Shown here: positions 59,624-64,000 of the stretch, piece after piece
Numbering within the stretch: position 1 is the first letter of the stretch
Layout of the letters: each line of letters begins with the position of its first letter
NCBI RefSeq assembly: GCF_002102265.1
Contig: NZ_LQPG01000007.1
Span: 124,001 to 188,000, forward strand
Reading direction: 5' to 3'
DNA length: 64,000 nucleotides
Source: Mycolicibacter longobardus
GTDB lineage: Bacteria; Actinomycetota; Actinomycetes; Mycobacteriales; Mycobacteriaceae
Notes under the pieces: model-generated
The model's database searches: none
What the model was told of the DNA's origin: nothing
What the model saw: the letters and a program-made list of their open reading frames with translations, nothing else
Made by a program: the position numbers and the translations under genes

Positions 59624-59639
59624 TCCCCCATTGGGGGGA
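59624..59639 (+). promoter_or_regulatory. GC palindrome before the response regulator gene
   Basis: TCCCCCATTGGGGGGA, an inverted repeat of G/C runs about 65 bases upstream of the NarL-type regulator. It may be its own binding site or a hairpin. TATTGT near 59692 could be the -10 of a short-leader promoter. Confidence 0.45.
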
Positions 59640-59704
59640 TCTGGCCGGGGTAATCGTCCACCGGGTTCCGTCGGCGAGGCTGCGTGGGGCCTTATTGTCT
59701 TGCT

Positions 59705-60355
59705 ATGCCCGTGCGACTGGTCCTCGTCGACGACCACGAGATGGTGATCGAGGGCCTGCGCGCGATGCTCACCTCGTTCGCCGACCGCATCGAGGTGGTC
59801 GGGCAGGCGATCAGCACCGATCAGGCACTGGACGTGATCGCCGACACCGACCCCGACATCGTGCTGTGCGACGTGCGGATGCGTGGCGAGAGCGGACTGG
59901 ACCTCTGCCTGGCGCTGCGCGAACGCGACCCGGAACGCAAAGTCGTGATGCTGTCGGTCTACGACGACGAGCAGTACCTGTTCGAGGCGCTGCGGGTCGG
60001 TGCGGCCGGTTACCTGCTCAAGAGCATCAGCAGCGACGATCTGGTGCACCAGATCGAGTTGGCCCACCGAGGCGAGACGGTGATCGATCCCGGCCTGGCG
60101 GCCCGGGCGGCCGGCACCGCCGCGCGGCTGCAGCGTGACGAGTTCTGGCCCGGCGCCCGCCAGGGGCTCACCCAGCGGGAGAGCGAGATCCTGGCCTACA
60201 TGGTCAGCGGGCTGTCCAACCGCGGTATCGCCACCAAGCTGGTGATCGGCGACGAGACCGTCAAAAGCCACCTCCGTTCGATCTACCGCAAGCTCGGAGT
60301 GTCCGACCGGACCGGCGCCGTGGCCACCGCGCTGCGCGAAGGCATCTACCGATGA
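59705..60355 (+). CDS. NarL/LuxR-family response regulator
   Basis: A 216-residue response regulator: receiver domain with acidic pocket D9-D10 and phosphoacceptor D56 (VLCDVRM), and a C-terminal LuxR helix-turn-helix (LTQRESEILAYMVSGLSNRGIATKLVIGDETVKSHLRSIYRKLGV). The ATG at 59705 starts the receiver domain directly. It is translationally coupled to the kinase gene (ATGA overlap), so they form a two-component pair. Confidence 0.95.
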   Translation: MPVRLVLVDDHEMVIEGLRAMLTSFADRIEVVGQAISTDQALDVIADTDPDIVLCDVRMRGESGLDLCLALRERDPERKVVMLSVYDDEQYLFEALRVGAAGYLLKSISSDDLVHQIELAHRGETVIDPGLAARAAGTAARLQRDEFWPGARQGLTQRESEILAYMVSGLSNRGIATKLVIGDETVKSHLRSIYRKLGVSDRTGAVATALREGIYR

Positions 60356-61611
60356 GCTCGGCGGGTCAGAATCGCTCCCGCGCCCGCAAGCCCAACGCGG
60401 TCCGGGATTTTGTAGACGCCAATCATGAGTTGGCGCTGCTGCGAGAGCTCATCCAGGCCGCCTCCAGCGGGCCCGGGGTGGAACCGCTGGCCGCCGCGGC
60501 GGCCAGGATGATCACCGCGGCCACCGGCACCGACGTCTGCTTCGTGCACGTCCTCGACGACACCGAGCGCTCGCTGACCCTGACCGGCGCCACCCCGCCG
60601 TTCGACACCGAGGTGGGCAAGATCCGGCTGCCGCTGGGGTCGGGGGTGTCGGGCTGGGTGGCCCGCCACCGCGAGCCGGTGGTGATCAGCGACGACAAGG
60701 AGTCCGACCCGCGCTACGTGCCGATCGAGTCGCTGCGCGGACGCGAGTTCACCTCGATGGTGTCGGTGCCGATGGAGACCGATCCGGGCGGGCTGGTGGG
60801 CGTGCTCAACGTGCACACCGTGGCGCGCCGTGAGTTCACCCACGGCGACGTCGAACTGCTGCGGGTGATCGGTCGGCTGATCGCCGGCGCCATGCACCAG
60901 GCCCGGCTGCACCGCCAGCTGGTGGCCCGCGAACGCGCCCACGAGCTGTTCGTCGAGCAGGTGATCGAGGCTCAGGAGATCGAGCGGCGCCGGCTGGCCG
61001 GCGACATCCACGACGGCATCTCCCAGCGGCTGGTGACGCTGTCCTACCGGCTGGACGCCGCCGCCCGGGCGGTCCGCAAGGATCCGGACGAAGCCTCCAC
61101 GCAGCTCGAGGCCGCCCGCGAGCTGGCCGGGTTGACGCTGCAGGAGGCCCGGGTGGCGATCAGCGGGCTGCGTCCGCCGGTACTCGACGACCTGGGCCTG
61201 GCCGGAGGGCTGGCCAGCCTGGCCCGGTCGATCCCGCAACTCAAGATCGAGCTGGACCTGGCCGAGGTCCGGCTGCCGGAGCACATCGAGCTCGCGCTGT
61301 ACCGGATCGCGCAGGAGGGTCTGCAGAACGTCGTCAAGCACGCCGCCGCGACCACGGTGCGGCTGGGGTTCGCGGTGACCGCCGATCCCGACATCGCCCG
61401 GTTGGAGATCATCGACGACGGGGTGGGTTTCGACACCTTCGAGCACCCGGTGGGCGGCGACGAGATGGGCGGCTACGGGGTGCTGTCGATGGCCGAACGC
61501 GCCGAGCTGGTGGGCGGCCGGCTCAACATCCGGTCGCGTCCGGGTGCGGGCACCGCCGTCACCGCCACCATCCCGGTCCCGTCCCCCGCCGCGCGAGAAT
61601 CCGCCGACTAG
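60352..61611 (+). CDS. Cytosolic GAF-domain histidine kinase (HisKA_3)
   Basis: Sensor kinase of 419 residues without membrane segments: GAF domain (about 44-180), HisKA_3 dimerisation domain with phosphoacceptor H220 in RRRLAGDIHDGISQRL, and an HATPase domain (ELALYRIAQEGLQNVVKHA ... IDDGVGFD ... GYGVLSMAERAELVGGRL). GAF kinases sense small ligands or redox; no Cys- or heme-specific feature stands out here. Pairs with the regulator at 59705. Confidence 0.94.
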   Translation: MSSAGQNRSRARKPNAVRDFVDANHELALLRELIQAASSGPGVEPLAAAAARMITAATGTDVCFVHVLDDTERSLTLTGATPPFDTEVGKIRLPLGSGVSGWVARHREPVVISDDKESDPRYVPIESLRGREFTSMVSVPMETDPGGLVGVLNVHTVARREFTHGDVELLRVIGRLIAGAMHQARLHRQLVARERAHELFVEQVIEAQEIERRRLAGDIHDGISQRLVTLSYRLDAAARAVRKDPDEASTQLEAARELAGLTLQEARVAISGLRPPVLDDLGLAGGLASLARSIPQLKIELDLAEVRLPEHIELALYRIAQEGLQNVVKHAAATTVRLGFAVTADPDIARLEIIDDGVGFDTFEHPVGGDEMGGYGVLSMAERAELVGGRLNIRSRPGAGTAVTATIPVPSPAARESAD

Positions 61612-61627
61612 GAATGACGGCGTCGAG

Positions 61628-62128
61628 CTAGAAGTCCCCGGCGTTGCGCCGCAGCGTCTCGATCGCCGAAGACAGCGTGCGGGACTCCTCCGCCGACATC
61701 CCGATGTCGGCGAACACCTCGCGGTTGAGGCTGGCCGTCGCCTCGGCCACCGTCGAGCGGCCCAGGTCGGTGATGGACACCAGCGTGGTGCGGCCGTCGG
61801 TGGGGTGCGGCAGCCGCTCCACCAGGCCGGCGGCCTCCAACCGCCGGATCGCGTGCGTGACGCTGGTGACGTGCACCTGCAGCCGGTCGGATGCCTTGGT
61901 GATCGGCAGCGCGCCGGAGCGACTGAACGCCAACAGCCGCAGCAGCTCGAACCGGGAGAAACTCAGATCGTAGGGCCGCAGCGTCGCCTCCACCCGGGCC
62001 AGCAGGATCTGATGGGCGCGCATCACCGACGTCACCGCCACCATGCCGTCGGCGACCTCACCCCAGCCGGCGCGCTCCCAGTTGGCGCGGGCCAGTGCGA
62101 TCGGGTCGGGCTCTTCGGGAGGGCTCAT
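61628..62128 (-). CDS. MarR-family regulator
   Basis: A 166-residue MarR protein with winged-helix core LSFSRFELLRLLAFSRSGALP, ITKASDRLQVHVTSVTHAIR and RLEAAGLVERLPHPTDGRTTLVSITDLG. It follows the methionine aminopeptidase gene by 12 bases on the same strand. In M. tuberculosis a regulator gene (Rv0737) lies near this locus but, as I recall, is separated from mapA by sigL-rslA; those genes are absent here. Confidence 0.92.
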   Translation of the reverse strand: MSPPEEPDPIALARANWERAGWGEVADGMVAVTSVMRAHQILLARVEATLRPYDLSFSRFELLRLLAFSRSGALPITKASDRLQVHVTSVTHAIRRLEAAGLVERLPHPTDGRTTLVSITDLGRSTVAEATASLNREVFADIGMSAEESRTLSSAIETLRRNAGDF

Positions 62129-62140
62129 GGTCCCCGCTCG

Positions 62141-62935
62141 TCAGGAGATCGTCAAGATCCGGGGCCCGTCGTCGGTCACCGCGACGGTGTGTTCCCAGTG
62201 CGCGGCGCGGGACCCGTCGGCGGTCACCACCGTCCACTCGTCTTCGAGGATGACGGTCTGGTCGGTGCCCAGGGTCAGCATCGGCTCGATCGCCAGCACC
62301 GACCCGGCCACCAGCAGCGGTCCACGGCCCGGCGAGCCCTCGTTGGGCAGGAAGGGGTCCATGTGCATCTGGCGGCCGATACCGTGGCCGCCGTAGCCGG
62401 CGACGATGCCGAACCCGCATTTGAACTCCGCCGACGCGGCGCGGGCACCGGTTTCGATGGCGTGCGAGACGTCGCTGAGCCGGTTGCCCACCACCATCGC
62501 CGCGATCCCGGCCTCCATCGCCTGCCGGGTGGCCGCGGACAGGTTTTCGTCGGCGGGCGTCAGCGTCCCGATCCCGAAGGTGACCGCGGCGTCGCCGTGC
62601 CAGCCGTCCAGGATCGCGCCGCAGTCGATGGACACCAGGTCGCCCGCTGCCAGCACCTCGGTCGCCGTCGGGATGCCGTGCACCACCCGGTCGTTGACCG
62701 AGCTGCAGATCGACGCCGGGAAACCGTGGTAGCCCAGGAACGACGGCGTGGCGCCGGCATCCCGGATCACCGATTCGGCGACCTCGTCCAATTCCAGGGT
62801 GGACACCCCCGCAGCGGCAGCCTCGCGGACCGCGGCCAAGGCCGCCGCGACGACGGCGCCGGCGGCGGCCATCGCGTCGAGCTCCCCCGGGCTGCGATGC
62901 GGCACCGCTTTGCGCCGCTTCGGCAGTCCGATCAC
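62141..62935 (-). CDS. map: Methionine aminopeptidase, type I
   Basis: Type I methionine aminopeptidase, 264 residues. Metal ligands are visible as the two Asp of [17 protein letters not shown], His of [12 protein letters not shown], Glu of LAIEPML and Glu of [10 protein letters not shown]. It removes N-terminal Met in the cytosol. The GTG start follows the adk stop directly. secY-adk-map is the standard gene order. Confidence 0.96.
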   Translation of the reverse strand: MIGLPKRRKAVPHRSPGELDAMAAAGAVVAAALAAVREAAAAGVSTLELDEVAESVIRDAGATPSFLGYHGFPASICSSVNDRVVHGIPTATEVLAAGDLVSIDCGAILDGWHGDAAVTFGIGTLTPADENLSAATRQAMEAGIAAMVVGNRLSDVSHAIETGARAASAEFKCGFGIVAGYGGHGIGRQMHMDPFLPNEGSPGRGPLLVAGSVLAIEPMLTLGTDQTVILEDEWTVVTADGSRAAHWEHTVAVTDDGPRILTIS

Positions 62936-63487
62936 CTACTGTCCCAGGGCGTGCAGTGCGCGGGAGAACACCTCGTCGAGCGTGCCGAGTGCGTCCACGA
63001 CATGCAGGTCGTGCTCGTCCTGGTAGTAGTCCAGCAGCGGCGTGGTCTCTTCGCGGTAGACGATCATGCGATTGTGGATGACCTCGGCGGTGTCATCGGC
63101 GCGACCACGTTCCTTGAGCCGCTTGAGCAGTTCACTCTCGGTGACCCGGAACTCCAGCACCGCGTCCAGCTTGGTCTGACGGCGTTCCAGCATGTCGTGC
63201 AGCGCCTCGGCCTGCTCCACCGAACGGGGGTAGCCGTCCAGGATGAATCCGCCTGCCGCATCGGGCTGGTCGATCCGGTCCTCGACCAGCGCGTTGGTCA
63301 GCTCGGGCGGCACCAGATCACCCGCATCGAGGTACTGCTTGGCCTGGCGGCCCAGCTCGGTGCCCTCGGCGATGTTGTGCCGGAACAGGTCGCCGGTGGA
63401 GATCTGCGGGACCCCCAGCTTCTCCGCCAGCTTCGCAGCCTGGGTGCCCTTGCCTGCGCCCGGCGGTCCCAGCAGTACGACTCTCAC
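62936..63487 (-). CDS. adk: Adenylate kinase
   Basis: Short-form adenylate kinase of 183 residues, as in other mycobacteria (no LID zinc domain): P-loop [12 protein letters not shown] (7-18), NMP-binding STGDLFR, and [13 protein letters not shown]. Catalyses 2 ADP = ATP + AMP. Starts at GTG overlapping the secY stop (GTGA). Confidence 0.97.
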   Translation of the reverse strand: MRVVLLGPPGAGKGTQAAKLAEKLGVPQISTGDLFRHNIAEGTELGRQAKQYLDAGDLVPPELTNALVEDRIDQPDAAGGFILDGYPRSVEQAEALHDMLERRQTKLDAVLEFRVTESELLKRLKERGRADDTAEVIHNRMIVYREETTPLLDYYQDEHDLHVVDALGTLDEVFSRALHALGQ

Positions 63488-64000
63488 TTGAGGAACCCTT
63501 CGTAGTTGCGCTGCATGAGCTGGCTCTCGATCTGCTTCACCGTGTCAAGGCCGACGCCGATCATGATCAGCACCGCGGTGCCGCCGAAGGGCAGGTTCTG
63601 GACTGTTCCGGCGCTGCCCATCGACAGGAACAGGTTGGGCAGCACCGAGATGACGCCCAGGTAGATCGAGCCGGGCAAAGTGATCCTGTTGAGCACGTAG
63701 CGCAGATAGTCCGCGGTCGGGCGACCCGGCCGGATGCCCGGAATGAAGCCGCCGAACTTCTTCATCTCGTCGGCACGCTCGTCGGGGTTGAACGTGATCG
63801 ACACGTAGAAGTAGGTGAAGAAGATGATCAGGCCGAAGTACACGCCGATGTAGACGAGACTGGACGGGTCGGACAGGTAGTTGCTGACGAGCTTGTCCCA
63901 CCAGCTGTTGCCGGAGCCTCCGCTGCCGCTGTGGACCAACTGGGTGATCAGCTGCGGGATGTAGATCAACGACGAGGCGAAGATGACCGGGATGACGCCG
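63484..64000 (-). CDS. secY: Protein translocase SecY, C-terminal part (cut by window edge)
   Basis: The last 171 residues of SecY. The segment entering from the edge reads [18 protein letters not shown], followed by a loop, a transmembrane helix, the cytosolic C5 loop ([29 protein letters not shown]) and two more helices, ending [10 protein letters not shown]. It forms the plasma membrane channel for protein export. First of the secY-adk-map set on the minus strand. Confidence 0.97.
   Translation of the reverse strand, partial: GVIPVIFASSLIYIPQLITQLVHSGSGGSGNSWWDKLVSNYLSDPSSLVYIGVYFGLIIFFTYFYVSITFNPDERADEMKKFGGFIPGIRPGRPTADYLRYVLNRITLPGSIYLGVISVLPNLFLSMGSAGTVQNLPFGGTAVLIMIGVGLDTVKQIESQLMQRNYEGFLK

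Noticed and set aside
61544-63505. A 653-codon open frame on the plus strand
   Set aside because: It lies opposite the MarR, map and adk genes, which have clear family motifs on the minus strand; such long antisense frames are common in GC-rich DNA.
1-64000. Mobile element, CRISPR or tRNA-linked insertion
   Set aside because: No transposase, integrase, direct-repeat array, tRNA-like or rRNA sequence was recognised on either strand.

Overview
The window is high-GC actinobacterial DNA and looks like an environmental Mycobacterium/Mycolicibacterium chromosome. It has a complete mce operon (two yrbE, mceA-F, a Mas protein and a further gene), many fadD/fadE genes, F420-type (luciferase-like) enzymes, and the secY-adk-map end of the ribosomal-protein region at the right edge. 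I saw no rRNA, tRNA, IS element, prophage or CRISPR. Genes are packed head to tail with many 1-4 base stop/start overlaps, so most of the window is a few long operons.

Layout. (A) 9885 down to 1, minus: 12 genes for E1 alpha, E1 beta, acyl-CoA ligase, two acyl-CoA dehydrogenase subunits, [2Fe-2S] ferredoxin, DUF35 protein, lipid-transfer thiolase/aldolase, [3Fe-4S] ferredoxin, a free-standing lipoyl protein, carotenoid oxygenase and aldehyde dehydrogenase. A TetR gene (10029-10655) lies behind it. (B) 10796-12334, plus: SDR and ThuA-like protein. (C) 14528-12335, minus: SDR and Rieske oxygenase, divergent from a GntR/FCD regulator (14702). (D) 19915-15539, minus: beta-keto acid cleavage enzyme, FAH-type hydrolase, a second free-standing lipoyl protein, cupin, a second E1 alpha/beta; a second TetR gene at 20074. 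(E) 20830-25532, plus: FAD monooxygenase, an E2 catalytic domain with no lipoyl domain, tandem EthD protein, second FAD monooxygenase, luciferase-like oxidoreductase. (F) 28317-25533, minus: C-C hydrolase-type alpha/beta protein and acyl-CoA ligase. (G) 28737-41296, plus: P450, the mce operon, a DWARF27-like protein and a second carotenoid oxygenase. (H) 42270-45878: valine catabolism (mmsA, acyl-CoA dehydrogenase, mmsB). (I) 48128-45856: acyl-CoA dehydrogenase and alpha-methylacyl-CoA racemase. An AraC gene separates it from (J) 49403-57701: a beta-oxidation-like set ending in an aldehyde dehydrogenase and a VapBC-type pair. The right end (58346-64000) is housekeeping: L,D-transpeptidase-like protein, HAD protein, two-component system, MarR, map, adk, secY.

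How it fits together. Blocks A-G read as one catabolic island for a large, hydrophobic, probably terpenoid or apocarotenoid substrate: Mce import, P450/Rieske/flavin oxygenases, two carotenoid oxygenases, ring or diketone cleavage enzymes, CoA activation, and a side-chain module like the aldolytic end of cholesterol side-chain degradation. The substrate is inference. Two things stand out. First, the 2-oxoacid dehydrogenase parts are split: two E1 pairs, each with its own single-domain lipoyl protein, and one E2 acyltransferase domain alone in another operon. Second, three different operator-like sequences, each also found at another promoter of the island, come together in the 28318-28736 intergenic region in front of the P450-mce operon, so the island looks wired as one regulon.
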